This document shows, piece after piece, positions 11,923 through 21,850 of a DNA stretch of 64,000 nucleotides. The position numbers and the translations under genes were made by a program. Each line of letters begins with the position of its first letter. Positions within the stretch are counted from its first letter, which is position 1. Under the pieces are notes generated by a model that did not search any database, had not been told where the DNA came from, and saw nothing but the letters and a program-made list of their open reading frames with translations. This stretch comes from Plantago ovata (taxonomy: Eukaryota; Streptophyta; Magnoliopsida; Lamiales; Plantaginaceae), in assembly GCA_028274465.1 (NCBI GenBank), contig CM051456.1, positions 21,051,033 through 21,115,032 on the forward strand. The letters are read 5' to 3'.

Positions 11923-12671
11923 ATTTGGTTGAATGACAACGGCGTGCCCCCAAATCATCACCGTATATGGTTAATCATCTGCTTCTTTTTATTTCTTTTA
12001 ATGTCAAGGAAAAGTACCCCATTAAATGGGGCTTAGCTGTAACAAATCAGAAATCTTTACTGCCCTGGCTGATATTTTTGGGTAACACAGGTGCATCAGC
12101 TAGAACAAAAAGGGCTTAATGCTGTGAGAAAATTAACTAATTCTCTCACGGATTTTCTGTCTCACCCATCCCCCCTCTAAGGGTATACAGATGTGCTATA
12201 TTAACTTGTGCGAGGAAAAAAGGTTGTGTAGTCATTTGCTTCTATTGCTCATTTGAGGCTAAAGTAAATGTACAAATTGGTTGTGTTCGTGCACATAAAG
12301 GATGATTGCAGTTTACATTGATGAGAAACAGGTGTCTATGTTATCGTTGCTCCAGTTGCAGGATACACCTTAATTTGTTCTTGAGAATGATCATGTTAAC
12401 TTTTCATGAAGGAAGCGGATCAATTGGTCTTGAGACAATTCTTGCTAGTAGGTAGTAGAGATGAAATTGCATGATCATCATCTTCGTTTTGTTTGTACTT
12501 GGCGTTTCGGAACAACTAATGTTTTCCTGGTTTCATATTTGTGTACCTTCCGAGTGGATTTTGCTCTTATTTTGAAGATGGAATGAGCACTCTTTTTTTG
12601 CACCCATTTTGATCCTGAAATGTGATGAAAAGTTATTGTATATTTATCATTTCTGTAGTGTTCTGCTGTTA
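11923..12671. other. 3' flank of the NYN gene; left end of a duplicated segment
   Basis: Downstream UTR-like DNA without open frames of interest. From about 12430 onward the sequence is recognisably repeated at 23620-23720 and 26440 onward (for example GAGATGAAATTGCAT against GGGATGAAATTGTAT, and GGATTTTGCTCTTATTTTGA against GGATTTTGCTTTTATTTTGA). This marks the left boundary of the tandem segmental duplication that includes the J-protein and pectinesterase genes. Confidence 0.6.
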
Positions 12672-12679
12672 GATGTTAG

Positions 12680-13386
12680 AAGCCGTTTGGTTTAGTAGGA
12701 AAAGAAAATGTTTTGCTCAAATTTGTAGACATTTACTTAATTGGTTGGTAGGAAATCTAAAAGTAAATGTCACAAACCGATCAGATCATAATTTTCCTAT
12801 TTCTAATTGGAAATCGTTTTTTCAAGTTTTTGTGCATAAAATTGTGGAAGATTTCCTTGTTAGAATTCAAGGGGAATGTATTCTGTTTTGGAAACGCTTT
12901 GACATTAAATCAGTTTATCCTCAATCTTCTTCCTCATCTATCTTCTTCATCATTCAACATATTCAACATATGAAGAAACCAAACTCCGCTCACCTCCATA
13001 AATTCTTCATCATCATCTTCATCACCACTCGATGAAAGGATCTGAAATCTTGTTGAAGCATTCTTCACTGCGTAGCTTGGTATATGAATAATTTGTCTCA
13101 GTCGCAAACGGAGAGATGTGACCTCAATTTGTTGTTGGGAGATAATGGTAAGATTGGTAAGATTGAAGCGAAGTATTTGAGGTGTTTTGCAATTTCGACA
13201 AGATAATCTTACCATGAACCATGGACAAAGTAGTATTCAAGATCTATGGCTTGGACCAGATTTCCTAGTCCATTTTAGCAAACCAAACCAAACCAGGAAA
13301 AAAACTCACATTTACTACTACTTTTAGCTTTGGACCACATTTCCCCGGAAATGCTGATTTTAATTTTCCTAGTCCAAACCAAAAGA
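12680..13386. mobile_element. Non-autonomous hAT-type element (8-bp TSD GATGTTAG)
   Basis: The exact 8-bp direct repeat GATGTTAG lies at 12672-12679 and 13387-13394. The ends are imperfect inverted repeats: the left has GTTTGGTTTAGTAGGAAAA and the right, reverse-complemented, GGTTTGGACTAGGAAAA. There is no transposase. The duplicated copy of this region at about 26560-26585 runs straight through (GCTATTAACACATTG), i.e. it is an empty site, which supports insertion at this place. 8-bp TSDs are typical of hAT elements; the GTTTGGTT end also occurs in some Harbinger MITEs, so the superfamily is inferred. Confidence 0.7.
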
Positions 13387-13707
13387 GATGTTAGCACATT
13401 GTCAACTTACATGCTTCTTCTAACGTATGGATGGATATATTATCATACATGTGATTGTGAAGTTAAATGATCAATTGCTGGATACACAGATAAATAGATC
13501 ACCCCCATACCCCTCAACCCAACATGGTTGAAAAGAAGTATAAACAGTTGCTGGTAACTGACCGAAGGATTTTATTCTCTAATCCTGGCAACAAATTGGT
13601 TAACAGTAGAGTTCAATTTATTGCTAGACAGATGCATATCTACTCACAAATCATATCTTGAAAAGCTAAGATGCCGCCTAGTGCCTGGGCTTTTACGCCG
13701 AACAACC

Positions 13708-14901
13708 TCATGGAAGAAAGGGGTTGAAAGAGGGATGTGCTTCCTTTTGTCTTCTATAAGCCCTGAAGTGATGCACAAACAAATTCATTGTCAAAAGACA
13801 TATATTTTCCTGCACACTAGGAGTTAGGATTATAATTTATTACCTGGCTGCAGTTGATCCACCGAGGGTAAATGCGCCAACTATGATTAAAACGAAAGGA
13901 ACTGAAGCAAGTCCTAAACTTCTGAATCCTCCTCCTTGTGATCTAGGAACTCCAGTTCTCACGACCCTCGAATATGTAGCTGTTGGACAGTAACAAGATG
14001 TGCCAATACTTTTGTGTAAGATGATTAAAGATGCGATTGAAATTTTTTTAAGTTTAGATGACATGTTATAGGCACAGTATAAATACCTCCTGTTCTGAAT
14101 CCACTCCGTTCACTTGCACCTGCAAATAGGCACTTGTGGTTTAAAAACATAACTCAGGCAAATACACAGTCACGTTCACTTTGTCATTGAGCAAAATACT
14201 GATGACTCAAACTAAAGCTCTAATTCCTTGACATCTAATCTAACTGTTAACAGAATGTTGCATTTTGATGATCCATTTGAGTCTCATTTTGACATACCCC
14301 ATTCCAAAGCAATATTCAAACAACACCTATCTATTATACTCAGTGTTCATTATTTATCAACTCCCGCCACTATTCCTTAACATACCCGACCCTAGTTAAC
14401 GTACTCGGGTAACAACTACCAAACAGACCATGAACATCCTGAGATATTATTAACCTGGAAAACAAATCTAACAAACAGAGGCGAAGAGAACAGATAAGAG
14501 TCATTCATTTCTTGAACAACAGAGACAGTAGAAAAATATAGTACTCACTAAACTAGACCAGCAGACTAACAGAAACAGTAGTAATCTGTACGAAAGGAGA
14601 AGTAAATTACCAGAGTGAGGAATGCGTAAGCTTCAGATACCTGCAAATTTAACCAATTCTTTACCAATCAATCAATGAATCGTAAGGCAAGTTATTAGAG
14701 ATAAGAGGGGCATACAAATTAATATACATACGAGCTTGAATTTGGACTCAGCGAGAGCTTTTGTGTGGGTACCGGTGAAGCGATCAGGATGAGTTTCCAA
14801 AACTTTTGTCTGTAAGCAGCTTTAAGCTGAGATTGAGTGGGTAAGGTGGATCCTGAATTCGGGGATAATCCCAGCAAGATTCTCGCCTCCTCCGTCCTCA
14901 T
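13708..14901 (-). CDS. Small J-domain (DnaJ-like) membrane protein, frame-broken just before HPD
   Basis: Five exons on the minus strand: 14732-14901, 14611-14640 (or 14592-14640), 14087-14119, 13844-13979 and 13708-13762 (stop TGA). The start 'MRTEEARILLGLSPNS' and helix 'QLKAAYRQKFW' match the plant family of about 140-residue J-like proteins. The HPD loop 'THPDRF', 'ALAESKFKLVSEAYAFL', 'YSRVVRTGVPRSQGGG', one hydrophobic segment 'ASVPFVLIIVGAFTLGG' and the tail 'AYRRQKEAHPSFNPFLP' follow. HPD stimulates Hsp70 ATPase in this fold. From the ATG the reading frame does not reach HPD: one G appears missing in TTTTGGAAAC (about 14800), where TTTTGGGAAAC would restore frame. The extended exon 2 (donor at 14591) keeps phase into exon 3. 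Either a recent pseudogene or a consensus error. Confidence 0.7.
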
Positions 14902-15251
14902 CGTCTAATTTTGAGTTTAGAATCTTTTACTTGTACTTTTCTGATTGATCATCGATGAAATCAGATACTCCATGGTTGGATCATGGATGAAACTGGCTGG
15001 GACTTGTTGAGTACTGGACGGACAGGAGACCTACCACGTCTGTATCTCAATTTTCACTCTGATGGACTACGCAGAAGGTCAACTTATTTTATGGTAAATT
15101 CATTCAACATACTTTTTTATATTAATATTTGAAATTTGTATCAAAGTCCTTCAACTTTTTACTACGAGTTATTACTCTACTTTTTTTAGAAGGAAGTCCA
15201 GTAACGTTTTGGCCACCGTCAATACTCAGATTCAGATAGTTTACCTAATTA

Positions 15252-15783
15252 GGATTAATTGCAATTTTAGTCCCTTAAGTGGTGGTCCTCTGCGATGTTA
15301 GTTCTTCAAATTCGTATACGGTCCTATACGGACACGTGTCGCGTTTCCATTGGTTCCGGCACTTTTTGTTTAAATCTGCATTAACTTTTATTTAAATCTT
15401 TTATAAAAATTATTAATTAAATTTATAAATAGAATTACTTTAAAATGGCGGAACAGACCTGGTTCTCCGCCACTAATTGAGCAGAGTCCGCCATTAGATG
15501 GGCGGAGCAGACCAGCTCCACCCTAATAGTGGCGGAGTAGATCTGCTCTGCCACCTTATTCTTCTTCTTTTTTTCCTTTTCTTTTTAAATATATTTAAAC
15601 TAATTAAAATATCATTTATTAAATTGAGTTGGAGATTATTTGGATTATACGTAGAAGAACAAGTTTAAATACGGTGAATTAAGGCGTTTATACGGTTATA
15701 GGACTGAATTCGTCAATTCATGTAAAAAGAGGACAAAAAACGGAGTGAGCCAAGGGTTAGAGGACTAAAAGTGAAATTAAGCC
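15252..15783. mobile_element. MULE-type MITE with GGAGC/GGCGGA palindromic core (11-bp TSD)
   Basis: Bounded by the 11-bp direct repeat TTACCTAATTA at 15241-15251 and 15784-15794. Terminal inverted repeats are GGATTAATTGCAATTTTAGT on the left and GGCTTAATTTCACTTTTAGT (reverse complement) on the right. The middle (about 15440-15550) carries repeated complementary words such as GGCGGAGCAGACC and TCTGCTCTGCC. There is no coding capacity. A TSD of 9-11 bp points to Mutator-like transposition. Related in style to the elements at 40268 and 62163. Confidence 0.7.
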
Positions 15784-15794
15784 TTACCTAATTA

Positions 15795-16369
15795 TGTGAA
15801 GACGATACATGGGTGTTTGGCTCTCCTTTTTTGGCTCATTATTTTTTTAGATGGATGGTAAGGTAAATAGTGAATTTTTTAAAAGATAGTGAGAAGAAAA
15901 ATGTTTTAGGGTGAATAGCGGTTAGGGGAGAGAGAGAAAGAAGAATAAAAAATCTTTAAAATGTTTTAGGGTGAATAGTGGTTAGGGGAGTCTTTAAAAG
16001 ATACATAAAGCGAAATTCATTTTAGATTTTTAGGCCTGAGACGTAAAAACTGAATGGAGAGTCAAACACTCTGATAGTCTACATGTACACATAATTTAAC
16101 TTGAGTACATAAGTATACACCATACATATAAGTATCAGGCAAAATTTATGTTGGGTATACCAAAATGGTATCGATTGTTGCCACCTTTTGTAGTACTTCA
16201 TATTGACATTCAGGCAGGGTTCAGACCCTATGCGGCCTATTCAACTGCATAGGGCTCCCAAAACTTTAGCTCCCCGAAAATTTTATACTTCATTTCATAG
16301 ATATATTTATTTACTGACAAAAGAAATTAACAATTGATTATGTTTCATAGTGGTTCATCCGGTGGTTGT
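15795..16369. other. Intergenic, no gene seen
   Basis: AT-rich spacer between two transposons. A short direct repeat (ATGTTTTAGGGTGAATAG at about 15901 and 15961) is the only local structure noticed. Confidence 0.45.
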
Positions 16370-16651
16370 GTCCACTACAAGGAAAACATCCGTCGCTATA
16401 TGTTAGCGATCCGTCGCTAAAGGCGATTAGCGACGGACAATAGGACGTCGCGAAAAGTGGCGTCGCTAAAATAAAAAGCAACGGTTAAGTCCAACCGTCG
16501 CAAAATAATAGCGACGGATAAACTGCCCGTCTCCCTAGTGGTCGTTGACCATTATGGAGACGGAACAAATTATCCGTCGCGAAATGGATGGGACACGTGT
16601 CCTTCCCTAGTCAAGTGCTCAGTGCGACGGATAGAGTCATCTGTCGCTATA

Positions 16652-16652
16652 T

Positions 16653-16739
<87 letters not shown>

Positions 16740-16741
16740 GA

Positions 16742-16790
<49 letters not shown>

Positions 16791-16804
16791 TATATATATA
16801 TATA

Positions 16805-16872
<68 letters not shown>

Positions 16873-16888
16873 CTATATATATATATTT
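16652..16888. repeat. (TG)n/(TA)n compound microsatellite
   Basis: A TG run of about 60 bp followed by roughly 170 bp of nearly pure TA, with short interruptions (ATAGATATATAT, ATAATATTAT). It lies within the CACTA element. Open frames through it are artefacts of the repeat. Length is likely polymorphic and poorly assembled. Confidence 0.9.
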
Positions 16889-17138
16889 ATTTATTTATTT
16901 TTAATTTATGTTATTGTTTTCAAATTATGTTTGTTATTTGAGTTAAAATTGAATGCGCCAGAGATTTATGTACGATGATTGACAGTACAAAACTATAAAT
17001 TTCATTCAACAAACTAAAATTGTACGTACAGAAATACTAAAATGTACGAACATACACATAAAAAACGAGCATCTCAAAATGTACGGAGATGCAATCCTAC
17101 AATGTACGAACATAAACTAAAAATACTAAAACTACTAG

Positions 17139-17928
17139 CTACTCCTCTGCCTCTGCGTTCTCCTCGGCCTCTGCGTTCTCCACCCCACCCAAAGCTCCAA
17201 CATGGTGGTGCGGCTGGATGAGGGGAGGGTCCCGGTTCCAGTACGCTTTCCACAGCGGCCGAGAAGCCGTGTCAATCCATAGGGGCCATTTTCCCTCCTT
17301 GCTCCAGTCAGTTTTGACTCTCATCATCGTATGCATGTGGATGCTAGATCCTCGGACCAGGAACGCATTCCACAACTCCATATGAGCAGGAGGCATATAG
17401 TAGTAGTTCTGCAATATATATTCAATGTACATAAATGAAATAAGTGAAATGAAACACAATTTACATAAATGTTACACTTAATTGGTGAGCGTCGCCTACT
17501 CAATAACCTAAGGTTGCGGTCTAACATAATCATGGGCGCCGCCTACCCAACATCATGAATGCGGACGTAAAGTTATTAAATACAAATAAAGTACCTTCAA
17601 TTCCTCGAAAAACTGCTCCTTTGCGGACATAGGAAGCGTATTCCACCTTTCACCCCACTCCCTGGCTCTGGAAGCATATGAAATCTTCAACGGATGATGT
17701 TACCCAACTTTCTATTAGCTTCAGGCGGGTGAAACCTGTAACACATATTAAAAAAATAATTATGGATACTCACAACTATATATAAAAACAATTAAATACA
17801 AACTTTAAGTACAAAACTTACATGGAACCCTGCCCAACAGACAAGACAGGCAACCCATTGTCGCCGACCTGGGGCAGTGCTTGACCATTGTCGCCGCCTT
17901 GGGGTTGTGCTTGACCATCGACGTTCAT
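17139..17928 (-). pseudogene. Split open frame carried by the CACTA element (plant En/Spm-associated protein remnant)
   Basis: Minus-strand pieces: 17822-17928 starts 'MNVDGQAQPQGGDNGQALPQ' and ends at a GTAAG donor. About 17596-17745 encodes 'MFHPPEANRKLGNII' and, in another frame, 'KISYASRAREWGERWNTLPM'. 17139-17410 encodes 'YYYMPPAHMELWNAFLV' and ends with acidic 'AEAEE' repeats. The layout resembles the accessory protein of CACTA elements rather than the transposase. The frame between the two parts of the middle piece does not join cleanly, so it looks degenerate. Function not claimed. Confidence 0.5.
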
Positions 17929-19415
17929 TGTCTTGATTGTTAGTTAACTTATTGTCAGTTAATAAGTTGTCACTTAATAAGTACAGACGAGGACTCTGAA
18001 ATCATGCAAGGAAAGTTTGTAATGTTTACTCTATGAATACCAGGAAATAAAGTCCATTTATTAGTAGGTCACGCGATGATCATATTATTAGTTTGGTCCT
18101 ATGGTGTGTTCAGTTAAATACAATCAGTTCGCTTAAATGTCAGTAAGGCTTACCAATGGATGCAAACGAATAAAACGCTTACTGATCGACAGTAAACGTA
18201 TAGTATTAGTTATCGCCCAATGTAAGCCTAATCCAGCACTTCCAAACTAATATATGTATATCATCATCACACTTTATAAAATGATTAAATATTAACCAAA
18301 ATCGTAAAAGTCTACTTCCAGAATAGATTGATAGATTACATCTATTTTAATCTACTTTAATAAACCAAAAATTACTCAAAATAAATATAAATAATTAAAT
18401 TAACTAATTAACATAATTAACCAGATTTATTTAACTGAATTAATCTATATTATACTAATTACAGTTAATATAATCAATTAATAGCCTCTCATTAATTAAA
18501 ACAAATTTATAAAATTAAATAAGAAATCGAAAAAATTGAAGAACAAACTGATTATTGCTATACAACATATATAATCTAACAATTTACAACTAGAAAAATC
18601 ATAATTAAGTAAAAAAATTCAAAAGTCCCAAAAATTAGGGTTAAGGTTCTAACCTTTTATTTGGACAGAGATTGAATCGGAGAGGAGAAGATGGAGGAGG
18701 TGACCCGATCTACCAATTTCACCCAAAGAGAGAAATTAAGAAATGAAATTGAAATTGAGAAGTAAGAGAATGAGAGGAAGCAACTTACTGTTGGGCAGAG
18801 ATCGAGAGGATGGAGATGCTACGGTGGAAGGTGGTTTCTGCTCCGATAGTGGCGGTCGACGGTGGTGGCTCCGGTGGTGGGATGGAGATGCTAGGGTTTC
18901 AATTGGGGGACAATGGAGATAAATGGAGAAGAGAAGAAGAGTATGAAGAAGAGAATGAGAAGGGAAGAAGGGAGGACGATGGCGTCGCTCTCGATCCGGT
19001 GGTGGTGGACGACGGTGGTGGTGGATTTGAGATGGGAGGAGAAGAAGGAGTTAGGGTTTGAAGAAATTTGGAATGGAGAAGTGAATGAATCTGTACAGAA
19101 GATGCCGTCTGTATAAGTCGACATTTAGCGACGGATATCCGTCGCTAGGTGTTCATTTATTTATTTTTTTTCAATTTTCTTTATTCTGGTCAACAGAGTT
19201 AGCGACGCATAGACTTATCCGTCACTAATTTAGCGACAGATAAAATTTATCCGTCGCTAGGTTGATGCCGGATTGACCCTTTCCAATGACGAACTGGGCT
19301 TAGAGCGCAGTTCGTCATTATCCGTCGCTAACCGTAGGGATCCGTCGCTAATTAGCGACGGATAGTATCCGTATCTACTAATCCGTCGCTAAATGCCTGA
19401 TTTCTTGTAGTGGTC

Positions 19416-21660
19416 ATAGCCTACCCATGTTCGATCCTTGTTGTTTGTGTTACAATATTTGTACTTGAGTCATATTTTTTTTAGTATTCTTTTTCTATTT
19501 ATTTGTTTATTTTTATTTTTATTTTTACATTCTTTTTTTTTAGATGCTATCTCTAAATTCATTTGCATTCTTTTACGTTGATGTTTTATTTTTACTCAAA
19601 TATTAATGCATTTTTAGTATAATGTTTTTTTTTTCCACTTTTTTCAAATATCAACTTTGAATTACAAAGTTTTGCGCCTCATAAATCCTTGAACCGGGCT
19701 TGTTGACATTGTCTCATTCGAGTATTGTTCAAATCTAAGAAGCACAAAAAACGGAGGCGGAAACGGAAACGAAACTGATACGTGAAAACGTCAAAATTCA
19801 AAAAAGTAGGACGGAAACGTGTAGGAATTACGTCTAGTATTGTTAATATGTGAAATAATATTTATAAACTTATAATGAATGCATGAATACTAAACAATCA
19901 AATAAATAGATATTTGAATAGATAAATTAGTCAAATCAAACTACAAACAACATAATAAGTTGAAATAGGTACGATATACGTATTTATAAGGCAATGTATG
20001 ATCAATTACCAAAATTCACTTACATGCATTAGACAACCTATAACACGTAGCATAGATAAAAATAATTAAATTTTTTATTTTCAAATCACCAGAAAAATAG
20101 TCCATAAATTTTCGGCAAGGAAACATGCACAGAGGAAATGTTTCCTAAGGAAACAACGAGTAATTTGAAGTTTCTGTGCTTCATAGGTTCAAATACATCC
20201 TGTCGAATGAGGTCCTCCGACAAATTTTCCGGAAAATTTGCTTACGTGGCAGTTGGAGTTTGATGTTTATTAATTGCAACTAAGTAAAAAAAAAAAAATT
20301 TAAAAAATCTTGGAAAAAGAACTAATAAACGAAATAATAGAAAATTTAGAAAGAAAAAAAAAGATAAGGGATAGTTTCGCCCCAGGCCGATCTCACCAAA
20401 TTGGCACCGATACGGACACGGATACGCTGATAATTCAAAATCCAAAAAATTAGTATACGGATACGGGATACGTGACCGATACGTTTATTTTTTTAATATT
20501 TTTAATATATTCAATATGTAAATTATTTCAATTTTTAAAATTTCTAACTAGTTATTCTAATAAATATTAAAAAATAAATAAACAAGTAAATAACTAAATA
20601 TTATTCTTTAGTTATTCATCACAAACCATGACAAATGTTTAACAACATCGCTAAAGGGGTAGGATGCGTATCGAAGCGAATCGGATATCAGATACGTATC
20701 GTAATAGATACTTGACCATGTTGGAGTATCGGTACTTCCTAGGCACATTAATAGTTCCCCAAATTATATAGCTGAGATGTTATACTCCACCATGTGGTGA
20801 ACGACGGAGGTACAGTTCCCTCGGGAGGTTGACTCAGTCATAACTTAATTTGTTTTTCTTTTTCTATATTATTTCATATATAATTATTTATTCCTTTTTA
20901 TTTTTACATTTATTTTTAAGGGTTTTTATATAAAAATTAAAATAAATTAAAGAGAATAAAAGGCATTTTGAGTTGTTTTATGTTTCAACTTAATTTATCT
21001 TTTATTATTTTTAATAAAAATTCATACCCTATGTTTTAATTTGATAAGTCTTCTTGAAATAAAAAAAATATATTTTATAATATTTTTTTAAAATAATAAT
21101 TATCATCTTAAATCTGAGCGCAACATGTGACGGTCAATTGGTCAAAATCTTTCGCACATCAAACATTGATTGCCACGTAAGCGAATTTACCAAATTATTG
21201 ACCAGATGATATATTTGAAGAGTATCCAAAGCAGACAATGTCATTCTTAAGTATTAAAAGTGGTATTATACTATTTTGGAGTATCCAAAATAAATTTTAT
21301 CCAATAAATATCTAATAAAACATGATTTATTAATAAATGGACTTTGCAATTGCCGGAGTATGATCAAATCTTTGTCCATTAAATCAAATAAAGCTTGAGT
21401 TAGCAAAGTAGTTGTTGATTAATTTTTGAAGTTAAATATTGTAAGTATTGATTAAATTTTCACAAAAAATCAATGTGATTAACTAAAACCAAACTGCATT
21501 ACTATGGAATTGGCTAAATATGGTCTGCATGCCATTAATAGTATTGTGATCTATATATGGGTCCTTGGATCATAAAGACATGTTCCACGAAAATTGCTTC
21601 CAAACAACAAACCAAGTCTGAAATTTCGCTTAACCATCCATCACTTCATTAATGGAACCG
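19416..21660. other. Intergenic, AT-rich, upstream of first pectinesterase
   Basis: No gene seen. Two blocks (about 19745-19830 and 20390-20730) carry repeated GATACG / GGAAACG words in both orientations (CCGATACGGACACGG, GATACGTATCGTAATAG) and may be ends of a decayed DNA transposon, but I could not fix termini. From about 21340 onward the sequence is the duplicated upstream region shared with the second pectinesterase (about 30000 onward). Confidence 0.45.
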
Positions 21661-21670
21661 TTCTTGCTCA

Positions 21671-21680
21671 TATATATAAG
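21671..21680 (+). promoter_or_regulatory. Probable TATA box of first pectinesterase
   Basis: TATATATAAG lies about 170 bp upstream of the ATG at 21851, inside the block conserved with the second copy. In the paralog the matching position reads TATATATCCT, so the canonical box is weakened there. Confidence 0.5.
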
Positions 21681-21850
21681 TTAATGCAAATTCCACATTT
21701 TCTTCACAATAAACTAGATTGATAATAAGGAGCTAAGACTCTCTTTACTCAGTTTTGTCCTTTTTTTTTCTTTTCTTTAGATTCTCGTCTTGCACCAAAG
21801 CAGGCGAGGAAAATTATAAATAAAGAGTTTGTAATTAGTTTGAAAAAAAA

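Larger units (their letters stand above)
16373..19412 (-). mobile_element. CACTA (En/Spm) transposon, 3040 bp, 3-bp TSD GTC
   Basis: The left end is CACTACAAGGAAAAC and the right end TTTCTTGTAGTG, the canonical CACTA termini. GTC lies directly outside both ends (16370-16372 and 19413-19415), the expected 3-bp target duplication. Both subterminal regions are packed with direct and inverted copies of TCCGTCGCTA / TAGCGACGGA (about 16385-16640 and 19120-19390), the normal binding sites of CACTA accessory proteins. The TNP2-type transposase is absent; only a small split open frame on the minus strand remains, so the element is non-autonomous. A long GT/TA microsatellite sits inside the left part. 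Confidence 0.92.

Noticed and set aside
12673..13215. Overlapping frames of 68-120 residues
   Set aside because: They lie inside the hAT-type MITE and have no recognisable domain.
16538..16904. Cys/Val- and Tyr/Ile-repeat frames
   Set aside because: Translation of the TG/TA microsatellite.
18810..19116. Gly- and Glu-rich frames near the CACTA right end
   Set aside because: Low-complexity purine-rich DNA without a conserved domain; frames overlap on both strands.
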